From Acidisphaera sp. L21 (lineage in GTDB: Bacteria > Pseudomonadota > Alphaproteobacteria > Acetobacterales > Acetobacteraceae): DNA of 34,391 bases. The position numbers and the translations under genes are program-made. Shown here in pieces: positions 25,364 to 32,227 of this stretch (positions are counted from its first letter, which is position 1; each line of letters begins with the position of its first letter). Location: NCBI RefSeq assembly GCF_009765685.1, contig NZ_LMUY01000075.1, positions 41,822-76,212 of the forward strand, written 5' to 3'. A model generated the notes under the pieces. It did no database searches, was not told where the DNA came from, and worked only from the letters and a program-made list of their open reading frames with translations.

Positions 25364-26365
25364 TTAATCCCAAGCGCCGATCATTTGAGTGGTGTGTGCT
25401 TCCCGCGCCCGAATCGAGGGCAAAGGCGAGTGTTCGGCCAGGAACTTCTCCGCCTCCAGCGCCGCCATGCACCCCATTCCGGCTGCGGTGACCGCCTGAC
25501 GGTAGCGCGGATCGGCCACGTCGCCAGCCGCGAACACGCCGGGCACGTTGGTCGCCGTCGACCACGCGGCGATTCGCACGTAGCCGCTTTCGTCCAGGTC
25601 CAGTTGTCCGCGCACCAGGCTGGTCGCCGGGTCATGCCCGATCGCAACGAACACACCCTCGACCGGGATGTCTTGCATCGCCCCGGCGCGATCCCGCACC
25701 CGCACGCCCTCGACCGATTTCGGCGCGGTCGAGCCGAGGATCTCCTCCACCGCGCTATTCCATACCACCCGCACCTTCGGGTTGGCGAACAGCCGGTCCT
25801 GCAAAATCCGCTCCGCCCGGAAGCTGTCGCGACGATGGATCACCGTCACGCTGGAGGCATGATTGGTCAGATACAATGCCTCCTCCACCGCAGTGTTTCC
25901 CCCGCCGATCACGGCCACGGGCTTGCCGCGGAAGAAAAACCCGTCGCAAGTGGCGCAGGCGGAAACCCCGGCGCCGGAGAACAGCTTCTCCGATGGCAAC
26001 CCCAGCCAGCGCGCCTGTGCGCCCGTCGCCAGCACAACCGAATCGGCGGTGTACGTGTCGCCGCTATCACCCAGGGCGCGGAATGGCCGGGCGCTCAGAT
26101 CCAACTCGACGATGACGTCGCCGACGATGCGCGTGCCGACATGCTGCGCCTGCGCCTCCATCTGCTCCATCAGCCACGGACCCTGGATCGCCTCGGCAAA
26201 GCCCGGGTAGTTCTCGACCTCGGTGGTGATGGTCAACTGGCCGCCAGGCTGCATGCCCTGGATCAGCACCGGGGACAGGCTCGCACGGGCGGCGTAGATC
26301 GCGGCGGTATAGCCGGCCGGCCCGCCGCCCAGGATGAGCACGCGGGAATGGATGGTCTGCGGCAT
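25364..26365 (-). CDS. trxB: thioredoxin-disulfide reductase TrxB
   Basis: TrxB is the cytoplasmic FAD enzyme that uses NADPH to reduce thioredoxin. The 333 residues match the bacterial low-molecular-weight form. FAD-binding GGGPAGYTAAIYAARA at 13-28, then GGQLTITTEVENYPGF at 41-56, VLATGAQARWLG at 111-122, the redox-active CATC pair C137 and C140, the NADPH-binding VIGGGNTAVEEA at 152-163, HRRDSFRAE, and FAAGDVADPRYRQAVTAAG near the end for the second FAD contact. I chose ATG 26365 because GGGAG lies 7 bases upstream; a TTG at 26380 would add five residues. It diverges from an Lrp/AsnC gene, an arrangement I recall from other Alphaproteobacteria. Confidence 0.97.
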   Translation of the reverse strand: MPQTIHSRVLILGGGPAGYTAAIYAARASLSPVLIQGMQPGGQLTITTEVENYPGFAEAIQGPWLMEQMEAQAQHVGTRIVGDVIVELDLSARPFRALGDSGDTYTADSVVLATGAQARWLGLPSEKLFSGAGVSACATCDGFFFRGKPVAVIGGGNTAVEEALYLTNHASSVTVIHRRDSFRAERILQDRLFANPKVRVVWNSAVEEILGSTAPKSVEGVRVRDRAGAMQDIPVEGVFVAIGHDPATSLVRGQLDLDESGYVRIAAWSTATNVPGVFAAGDVADPRYRQAVTAAGMGCMAALEAEKFLAEHSPLPSIRAREAHTTQMIGAWD

Positions 26366-26500
26366 GTCGGAAGCTCCCAAGCGACGCTACGATATCTGCG
26401 CAGCCCTGCCGTTGTGCAAGCAGGGCCTTGTTCACGCCACGATGTGGAATAATATTTCGCGGAAACGTCTGCTGCGATAACGGAAGCGTACATTAGACTG
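26366..26500. promoter_or_regulatory. divergent control region between trxB and the Lrp/AsnC gene
   Basis: This 135-base gap must hold promoters for both genes. It contains a 7-bp inverted repeat, GCCCTGC (26403-26409) and GCAGGGC (26420-26426), in the expected trxB leader. A rare AT-rich patch, GGAATAATATTTCGC at 26447-26461, resembles the AT-rich core of Lrp-family sites. Both are candidates for binding by the adjacent regulator. Confidence 0.4.
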
Positions 26501-26980
26501 ATGAAACACACTCCTGCCGACATCCCCGAGCTGGACGGGATTGACCGCCGCATCCTGGCCGAGCTGCAGGCCGATGGGCGGATGACCAATGTGGAGCTTG
26601 CCCGGCGCGCCGAAATCTCGGCCCCCCCCTGTCTGCGCCGGGTGCGCCGGCTGGAGGAGGCGGGTGTGATCCGCGGCTACCGTGCCGACACCAATCCGGC
26701 CAAGCTGGGCTGGCCGATCGAATTCTTCGCCATCGTCGGGCTGGATAGCCAGAAGGAGATGGTGCTGAGCGCGTTCGAACGCCAGGTCGCGCAATGGCCG
26801 GAGGTGCGATCCTGCCACATGATCCGCGGCGGCGGGGACTTCCTGTTGCGATTGGTCGCGCGGGATACGGCGCATGAGAACCAACTCACGCAGGATCTGA
26901 CCGAAGCCGATTCGGTCACCAGGGTGCAAACCCTGCAGACCATCCGCACCAGTCTCGATCTCGCGGGCGTCCCAATTTAG
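26501..26980 (+). CDS. Lrp/AsnC-family transcriptional regulator
   Basis: A 159-residue feast/famine regulator. The helix-turn-helix domain spans about 10-65 (LDGIDRRILAELQADGRMTN; VELARRAEISAPPCLRRVRRL; EAGVIRGYRA). The C-terminal RAM/AsnC ligand-binding domain follows, with FFAIVGLD at 74-81, VRSCHMIRGGGDFLLRLVAR near 105-124 and a final helix. The effector is probably an amino acid, as in the family, but cannot be identified. It starts at ATG 26501 with a weak ribosome site and diverges from trxB across 135 bases, so control of trxB and of itself is likely. Eight C residues in a row (26622-26629) encode part of the recognition helix. Confidence 0.93.
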   Translation: MKHTPADIPELDGIDRRILAELQADGRMTNVELARRAEISAPPCLRRVRRLEEAGVIRGYRADTNPAKLGWPIEFFAIVGLDSQKEMVLSAFERQVAQWPEVRSCHMIRGGGDFLLRLVARDTAHENQLTQDLTEADSVTRVQTLQTIRTSLDLAGVPI

Positions 26981-26983
26981 CCG

Positions 26984-27661
26984 TTAGCCCGGGCCATCCC
27001 GGGCGGGCGACGCCCGCGCCCGGCCTTCGCCACCCGGCGGCATGCCTGGCGCAGCAAAGGACGACCCGGCCTGCGGTTCCGCCGGCGCGGTCGCCATCCT
27101 GGCCGGGTCGACGCCCAGATCGCGGCAAATCCCGCGGATGATCTCGTGGTCCGGCCTGCCCTCGATGTCGTCCAGCGTGTCCAGGCTATCCAGTCGCTCC
27201 CGGTACACGTCGGTTCCGCAAGTCGCATCCGCCTCGTCGGCATTGCGCGCACGCTTGCCGCCCATCGCAGGGGCAATGGACCGGCCATCGGCGCCAGCCG
27301 GTCGTGCCCAGCCCCGATCCATCCGCTCGGCCAACAGCACCGTCCGCCGAATGGCCCGGGCCACCTGCGCAAACGCAGCCGCCACGATCTCCGTCCGCGC
27401 CACGAAATCCCGCCGGGCCTCCGCGGCCGCGGCGCTGGCCCTGTCCGCCTCGATGGCTTCGGCCAGCGAGGTCGCGATCGGCAAAACATCCTCCACGACA
27501 CCAACCGCCGCAGCTGCCTCGGCCAACGCGGTTTCCGCCTCGGCCGCGTGCCCAACCATGCGGGCCACGCTCATCCCGATCTGCACCAGGTCCGCCATAG
27601 CGTCGCGCAACGGCTCGGGGCCGCGTGTAATCTCATCTTGGCGTGGGAAGGTTTGGCGCAT
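26984..27661 (-). CDS. uncharacterised alanine-rich protein
   Basis: I cannot assign a function. The 225-residue frame is predicted to be helical and alanine-rich from about 20 to 115 (VQIGMSVARMVGHAAEAETA; FAQVARAIRRTVLLAERMD). A charged, low-complexity linker follows, then an acidic block at 153-189 (YRERLDSLDTLDDIEG, DHEIIRGICRDLGVDP) and a disordered glycine- and proline-rich tail. ERLDSLDTLDDIEGR followed by IIRGICRDLG looks like a conserved motif I have seen in uncharacterised alphaproteobacterial proteins; that is memory, not a search. There is no signal peptide or membrane segment. The gene converges on the Lrp gene, with stops 3 bases apart. The opposite frame is also long, but its translation lacks any such pattern. 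Confidence 0.65.
   Translation of the reverse strand: MRQTFPRQDEITRGPEPLRDAMADLVQIGMSVARMVGHAAEAETALAEAAAAVGVVEDVLPIATSLAEAIEADRASAAAAEARRDFVARTEIVAAAFAQVARAIRRTVLLAERMDRGWARPAGADGRSIAPAMGGKRARNADEADATCGTDVYRERLDSLDTLDDIEGRPDHEIIRGICRDLGVDPARMATAPAEPQAGSSFAAPGMPPGGEGRARASPARDGPG
26987..27004. terminator. GC-rich hairpin at the convergent ends of lrp and the unknown gene
   Basis: GCCCGGG (26987-26993) and CCCGGGC (26998-27004) form a 7-bp stem with a 4-base loop, 6 bases after the Lrp stop and inside the last codons of the convergent gene. No T run follows on either strand. A shared terminator is plausible by position only. Confidence 0.3.
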
Positions 27662-27779
27662 GGGTCATCGCAAGGACCACACGGCCACCCGCAGTTTCAA
27701 GCACCGCGTGCACCGGGCACGATAAGGCCCAGCACAACAAGGGTTGACGCCGCCGCCAACCCAGCCGACCAACCGCCCC

Positions 27780-28862
27780 ATGTCGCCGGCTCTGTCGATC
27801 ATCGTGCCCTGCTATAACGAGCGCGCCAACGTCCGGCCGCTCGTCGCCCGGCTGGCGACCGCCCTTGCTGGCGTCGCGTGGGAGGCCGTATTCGTCGACG
27901 ACAACAGCCCCGACGGCACGGCGGACGAGGCACGCGCGCTGGCCGCGGAGGATCCCCGGGTCCGCTGCATCCGCCGCATCGGCCGCCGCGGCCTGTCTTC
28001 GGCGGTGGTGGAGGGGGCATTGTCCTCCTCGGCCACCTACCTCGCCGTCATCGATGGCGATCTGCAACACGACGAAACCCGGCTGCCGGACCTGTTGGCG
28101 GCGGTGCAGGCTGGCGCGGATATCGCCGTCGGCAGCCGCCACGTGCCCGGCGGCGACTCGGCCGGGCTATCCGGCGCCTGGCGCCATCGCATCTCGGACG
28201 CCGGCACCCGGCTGGCCCAGCACGGCCTGCCAGTGCCGCTGAGCGACCCGATGAGCGGCTACTTCCTACTGCCCCGCCGGCTGTTCGAACAACTGGCGCC
28301 GCGCCTGACCGCCCAGGGCTTCAAGATCCTGCTCGACCTGGTCCTGTCGTCCCCCCTCCCTCTGCGCGTGGTGGAAATCCCCTGCCGGTTCCATCCCCGC
28401 ACCGCCGGGCAGAGCAAGCTGGACGTGCTGGTGCTGATCCAGTTTGCCGCCTTGCTGCTCGACAAATGGGGCGATGGTGTCCTTCCACTGCGCTTCATCT
28501 CCTTCGGCCTGGTCGGCCTGGTCGGTGTGGCCGTGCATCTCGTGGTACTGTCCGCCGGGCGCGCCCTGGGGGCGGATTTCGCGGCGGCGCAGATCGGCGC
28601 GACGCTGGTGGCGATGCTGGCGAATTTCCAACTCAACAACGTCGTTACCTATCGTGATGCAAGGCTGCGCGGGCCGGCGCTGGTGCGTGGGTTGGTGGTG
28701 TTCCTCATCGGCTGCGGATTGGGCGCCTACGCCAATATCGGCATCGCGCAGATGCTCTATTCCGGCCACGCCGGCTGGACGCCGGCCGGGCTGGCGGGCG
28801 CCGCGATCGGGCTGGTTTGGAACTACACCGTATCTGCGACCCTGGTTTGGCGCGCGCGCTAG
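27780..28862 (+). CDS. GT2 glycosyltransferase with C-terminal GtrA domain (DPM1-like)
   Basis: The protein probably makes a polyprenyl-phosphate-linked sugar and may help flip it. Residues 1-225 are a GT2 domain: LSIIVPCYNERANV at 5-18, FVDDNSPDGT with D40 and D41, VIDGDLQHDE with D92 and D94 as the metal-binding pair, and PMSGYFLLPRRLF. Residues about 235-360 form a GtrA-like membrane domain with four helices (LRFISFGLVGLVGVAVHLVV; LVAMLANFQLNNVVTYRD; two more near the end). The downstream membrane glycosyltransferase overlaps its end, so the two are likely partners. ATG 27780 places the first strand at residue 5; TTG 27744 would add 12 proline-rich residues. Neither start has a strong ribosome site. 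The sugar is unknown. Confidence 0.88.
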   Translation: MSPALSIIVPCYNERANVRPLVARLATALAGVAWEAVFVDDNSPDGTADEARALAAEDPRVRCIRRIGRRGLSSAVVEGALSSSATYLAVIDGDLQHDETRLPDLLAAVQAGADIAVGSRHVPGGDSAGLSGAWRHRISDAGTRLAQHGLPVPLSDPMSGYFLLPRRLFEQLAPRLTAQGFKILLDLVLSSPLPLRVVEIPCRFHPRTAGQSKLDVLVLIQFAALLLDKWGDGVLPLRFISFGLVGLVGVAVHLVVLSAGRALGADFAAAQIGATLVAMLANFQLNNVVTYRDARLRGPALVRGLVVFLIGCGLGAYANIGIAQMLYSGHAGWTPAGLAGAAIGLVWNYTVSATLVWRAR

Positions 28863-30262
28863 CCCTTCTTGCCGCGCTGACGGCAGTGCGGTTGCTGGTC
28901 GCAGGCTGGACCCCGCTCTCGGCGGACGAGGCCTATTACTGGGTGTGGTCCCACGCGCTGGCGCCGGGCTACCTGGATCACCCCCCGATGGTGGCGTTGT
29001 GGATCCGGGCTGGCACGGCGCTGGCCGGGCAGGGGCCGTTCGGCATCCGGCTGCTCGGCCCGCTTTCGGCCGCCCTAGGCTCCGTGCTGCTGGCGGGCGC
29101 GGCGGAGGATCTGTTTCCCGGTCGCCGCCTCGGCATTCCCGCCGCCACCCTGCTGAACGCGACGCTGCTGCTGGCCGCCGGTGCGGTGACGATGACGCCG
29201 GACAGCCCGCTGATCTTCTTCTGGGTCGCCGCCATGTGGGCGCTCGGCCGCTTGCATGCGACCGGCCGGCCTGGCTGGTGGCTCGCGGTGGGCCTGGCTG
29301 CCGGCGGCGCGCTCGCCAGCAAATACACCGCCGCGCTACTCGGGCTCGGCATCGCGCTATGGCTGGTGGCCACGCCGGAGGGGCGGCGCTGGCTTCGCAC
29401 CCCCTGGCCGTGGGCGGGCGGCGTTCTGGCCGGGCTGTGCTTCCTGCCGGTGATCTGGTGGAACGCCGATCATGGCTGGGCCAGCTTCGCCAAGCAGGGC
29501 GGCCGCACGGGTGATTGGCGCCCGGCGGACGCGCTGCGGTTCATGGGCGAGCTACTGGGCAGCCAACTCGGGCTGGGCACGCCCTTGGTCGCCATCCTGT
29601 GCGCCGCCGGTGTTTGGGCCGCGGCGCGCCGGTGGCGCCAGGGCGCCGCGCCCGCGCTGCTGGCATCGCTGACGGTGCCCGGCGTGCTGCTGTTCTTGCA
29701 ACACGCCCTCGGCGACCGGGTGCAGGCGAACTGGCCCGCCATCCTGTTCCCCGCCGCCTGCATCGCCGCAATCGCCTATGTCCCGCGATTCTGGCGCCCC
29801 GCCGCGGCGCTGGGGTTCGCCATCGGGGCCGTCGTGTATCTCCAGGCCGCGACCGCCATCCTGCCGCTGCCCCGCCGGCTCGACCCGACGCTGATCCGCC
29901 TGGGCGGCTGGGACAGCCTGGCAGGCCAGATCGCAGCCCACCCTGCCAGCTTCGTCGCCGCCGACGAATACGGGCTGGCCGCAATCCTGGCGCATGATCT
30001 GCCCGGCCCCGTGATGGGCGCGGAGCCGCGATGGACCCTGTTCAACCTCCCCACCGCCGCCACCGCCGGCCAAACCGGTCTGCTGGTCCGCAGCCAACGC
30101 CGCTCCGGCCCGCCCGACCCGGCGCTCTGGTCCCGCATCGAACCCATCGGCACTGCCACCCGCAGCCGCGGCGGCATACTGGCCGAGCAATACAACCTCT
30201 TCCGCGTGACCGCGCGGGAGGACATGGTGCGCCTACCCAGCATCCGCCCATCCAGCCCCTGA
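28817..30262 (+). CDS. ArnT/PMT-like membrane glycosyltransferase (GT83 type)
   Basis: An integral membrane enzyme that takes a sugar from a polyprenyl-phosphate carrier and adds it to an acceptor outside the cytoplasm. About 10-12 membrane helices are predicted in 481 residues. The first periplasmic loop carries the hallmark LSADEAYYWVWSHALAPGYL and the following DHPPM, with the acidic D-E pair expected at the active site. The C-terminal part after about 360 is soluble, as in ArnT-like proteins. The start is uncertain: TTG 28817 overlaps the GT2 gene by 46 bases, TTG 28847 by 16, and a GTG lies further in. I give the longest form. The acceptor could be lipid A, another glycolipid or a protein. 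The preceding GT2-GtrA gene would supply the lipid-linked donor. Confidence 0.85.
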   Translation: MELHRICDPGLARALALLAALTAVRLLVAGWTPLSADEAYYWVWSHALAPGYLDHPPMVALWIRAGTALAGQGPFGIRLLGPLSAALGSVLLAGAAEDLFPGRRLGIPAATLLNATLLLAAGAVTMTPDSPLIFFWVAAMWALGRLHATGRPGWWLAVGLAAGGALASKYTAALLGLGIALWLVATPEGRRWLRTPWPWAGGVLAGLCFLPVIWWNADHGWASFAKQGGRTGDWRPADALRFMGELLGSQLGLGTPLVAILCAAGVWAAARRWRQGAAPALLASLTVPGVLLFLQHALGDRVQANWPAILFPAACIAAIAYVPRFWRPAAALGFAIGAVVYLQAATAILPLPRRLDPTLIRLGGWDSLAGQIAAHPASFVAADEYGLAAILAHDLPGPVMGAEPRWTLFNLPTAATAGQTGLLVRSQRRSGPPDPALWSRIEPIGTATRSRGGILAEQYNLFRVTAREDMVRLPSIRPSSP

Positions 30263-30277
30263 CGGAGTAAACCGCCC

Positions 30278-31252
30278 ATGGACCTGCCGACATACGAGGA
30301 TGTCCTCGCCGCCCGCACCCGCATCACCGGCCGCATCGTGCGCACGCCGATGCTGCGCAACACCCTGCTGGACGAGTTGACCGGGGCCACCGTGCTGGTC
30401 AAGCCGGAGCCATTGCAGCGCACCGGGTCGTTCAAGTTCCGTGGCGCCACCAACGCGACGCTGAAGCTGACCGATGCGCAGCGCGCCGCCGGCATCGTCA
30501 CCCATTCCTCCGGCAATCACGGCCAGGCCGTCGCCTGCGCCGCCGCCAGCGTGGGCGCCCGCGCCACCATTTTCATGCCGGCCGACGCCCCCGCCATCAA
30601 GGTGGAGAGTACGCGCCGCTGGGGCGCCGAAATCGTCCATTACGACCGCGCCCGCGACAATCGCGAAGCACTATCTGCCGCCTACGTGGAACGCACCGGC
30701 GCCTCGCTCATCCCGCCCTACGACCATTCGGACGTGATGGCCGGGCAGGGCACGTTGGCGCTGGAACTGGCCGACGATGCGAAGGCCGCCGGGCTCAGCC
30801 TGGACGCGCTGCTGGTCTGCACCGGCGGCGGCGGCCTCATCGGCGGCTGCGCCCTGGCCATGTCCGGCGCCTCCCCCAAGACGAAGGTCCTGGCGGTCGA
30901 GCCGGAGGGCTGGGACGACACCGGCCGCTCCCTGCGAGAAGGCCACCGCGTCAGCAACGAGCCCGGCGGCTCCATGCTGTGCGACGCGCTGCTGGCGATG
31001 ACGCCGGGTGAGCTGACCTTCGCCGTGAACCAGACCCATCTGGCCGGCGGGCTCGCCGTGTCGGATGCCGACGTGTTCGCCGCGATGGCCTTCGCGTTCA
31101 TTCATCTCAAGGTAGTGGTCGAACCCGGCGGCGCCGTGGCGCTAGCCGCCCTGTTATCCGGCAAGTTCGACGCCAAGGGCCAGGTGGTCGGCATCGTCAT
31201 CAGCGGCGGCAATGTCGACCCGGCGGTGTTCGGCCGCGCGCTCGCCACGTAA
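30278..31252 (+). CDS. PLP-dependent serine/threonine dehydratase family enzyme
   Basis: A fold-type II PLP enzyme of the threonine/serine dehydratase group, 324 residues. The PLP lysine is K53 in GSFKFRGA (50-57). The cofactor-binding SSGNHGQA is at 77-84 and the glycine loop CTGGGGLIGG is near 176-185. SGGNVD near the end contacts the pyridine nitrogen. There is no C-terminal ACT domain, so it is not the isoleucine-feedback IlvA form. Relatives at this length include catabolic dehydratases, serine racemases and threo-3-hydroxyaspartate ammonia-lyases, which sequence alone cannot separate. ATG 30278 has GGAG about 9 bases upstream. It is 15 bases after the glycosyltransferase gene and 18 before the CDF gene, so it may share their transcript without sharing a function. 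Confidence 0.9.
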   Translation: MDLPTYEDVLAARTRITGRIVRTPMLRNTLLDELTGATVLVKPEPLQRTGSFKFRGATNATLKLTDAQRAAGIVTHSSGNHGQAVACAAASVGARATIFMPADAPAIKVESTRRWGAEIVHYDRARDNREALSAAYVERTGASLIPPYDHSDVMAGQGTLALELADDAKAAGLSLDALLVCTGGGGLIGGCALAMSGASPKTKVLAVEPEGWDDTGRSLREGHRVSNEPGGSMLCDALLAMTPGELTFAVNQTHLAGGLAVSDADVFAAMAFAFIHLKVVVEPGGAVALAALLSGKFDAKGQVVGIVISGGNVDPAVFGRALAT

Positions 31253-31270
31253 CTGGCGCCGGGCCAAGCC

Positions 31271-32167
31271 ATGATCGCGCCCAGCCGAACGCTGCAACTC
31301 GCCTGGGGCAGCCTGGGCGTCAGCTTCGTCGTGTTGGCGATGAAGGCGGGCGCCTATTGGCTGACCGGCAGCGTGGCACTGTATTCCGACGCGCTGGAAA
31401 CCGTGATCAACGTAGTGGCCGCCATCGGCGCGCTGATCGCCCTGTGGTTCAGCGAACAACCAGCCGACGCCAACCACCCGTACGGCCACCACAAGGCGGA
31501 ATACCTCAGCGCCGTCGTGGAGGGCGCGCTGGTGCTGGCCACCGCCTTCGCCATCGCGCACGAGGCATGGCGGGGCTGGCAAACCCCGCACCCACCCGAA
31601 ACGCCTTTCCTGGGCATCGCGCTGAACGGCGCCGCCGGGTTGATCAACCTGGTTTGGGCCCTGGTGCTGATCCGCAACGGCCGGCGCTGGAAATCCCCGG
31701 CGCTGATCGCCGGCGGCAAGCACATCATGACCGATGTGTGGACCACCGGCGCGGTGCTGATCGGCTTCGCCCTGGTCCCGCTGACCGGCTGGCTGCGCCT
31801 GGACCCAGCCGTCGCCGCCTTGGTGGCGGTGAACATCCTGTGGGCGGGCTATGCCATGCTACGCGAATCGGTCGGCGGCCTGATGGATGAGGTATCGGAC
31901 CCGGCCGCGGTCAGCCGCCTGCGCCAGATCATCTCCGAAAATGCCGAGGGCGCGATCGAGGCGCACGATGTCCGCACCCGCACCGCCGGAAGCGTCACCT
32001 TTGTGGAGTTTCATCTGGTGGTGCCGGGCCGCATGGCCGTCGAGGATTCGCACGCCATTTGCGACCAGATCGAATCGGCGCTGCGGCACGAACTGGGCGA
32101 TGCGGTGATTAACATTCATGTCGAGCCAGAGCTTAAAGCCAAGCATACCGGGGTGCCCGTCCTCTAG
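31271..32167 (+). CDS. cation diffusion facilitator (CDF) metal transporter
   Basis: An inner-membrane exporter of divalent metal ions, 298 residues. Six helices are predicted in about 8-190, with HPYGHHKAEYLSA at 69-81, the usual GH-rich loop after helix 2. In helix 2 the metal site reads YSDALETVIN, with D40 and E43 and an asparagine (N47) where many zinc members have aspartate. In helix 5 it reads GKHIMTDVW, with H151 and D155. The cytoplasmic dimerisation domain is about 205-290 (AHDVRTRTAGSVTFVEFHLV; VNIHVEPE). The unusual helix 2 site means metal choice should not be assumed to be zinc; iron or manganese are possible. ATG 31271 has only a weak upstream ribosome site. Confidence 0.9.
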   Translation: MIAPSRTLQLAWGSLGVSFVVLAMKAGAYWLTGSVALYSDALETVINVVAAIGALIALWFSEQPADANHPYGHHKAEYLSAVVEGALVLATAFAIAHEAWRGWQTPHPPETPFLGIALNGAAGLINLVWALVLIRNGRRWKSPALIAGGKHIMTDVWTTGAVLIGFALVPLTGWLRLDPAVAALVAVNILWAGYAMLRESVGGLMDEVSDPAAVSRLRQIISENAEGAIEAHDVRTRTAGSVTFVEFHLVVPGRMAVEDSHAICDQIESALRHELGDAVINIHVEPELKAKHTGVPVL

Positions 32168-32171
32168 TCGC

Positions 32172-32186
32172 TTAGCCAACGGTTAA
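32172..32186 (+). promoter_or_regulatory. candidate CtrA-binding site upstream of motB
   Basis: TTAG, 7 bases, then TTAA matches 7 of 8 positions of the CtrA consensus TTAA-N7-TTAA. It lies 41 bases before the motB ATG, in the only gap ahead of the motor genes. CtrA controls flagellar genes in many Alphaproteobacteria. A TTAA motif is rare by chance in DNA this GC-rich, but one imperfect site is weak evidence. Confidence 0.4.
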
Positions 32187-32227
32187 GGCTTCCGTCCCCA
32201 TACTGCACCGCACACCGGGGATCGTTG

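Noticed and set aside
27660-27725. Small plus-strand open frame of 21 codons (starts MGHRKDHTATRSFKH)
   Set aside because: It has no ribosome site or known pattern and lies in the divergent gap before the GT2 gene; it is the end of a longer shadow frame.
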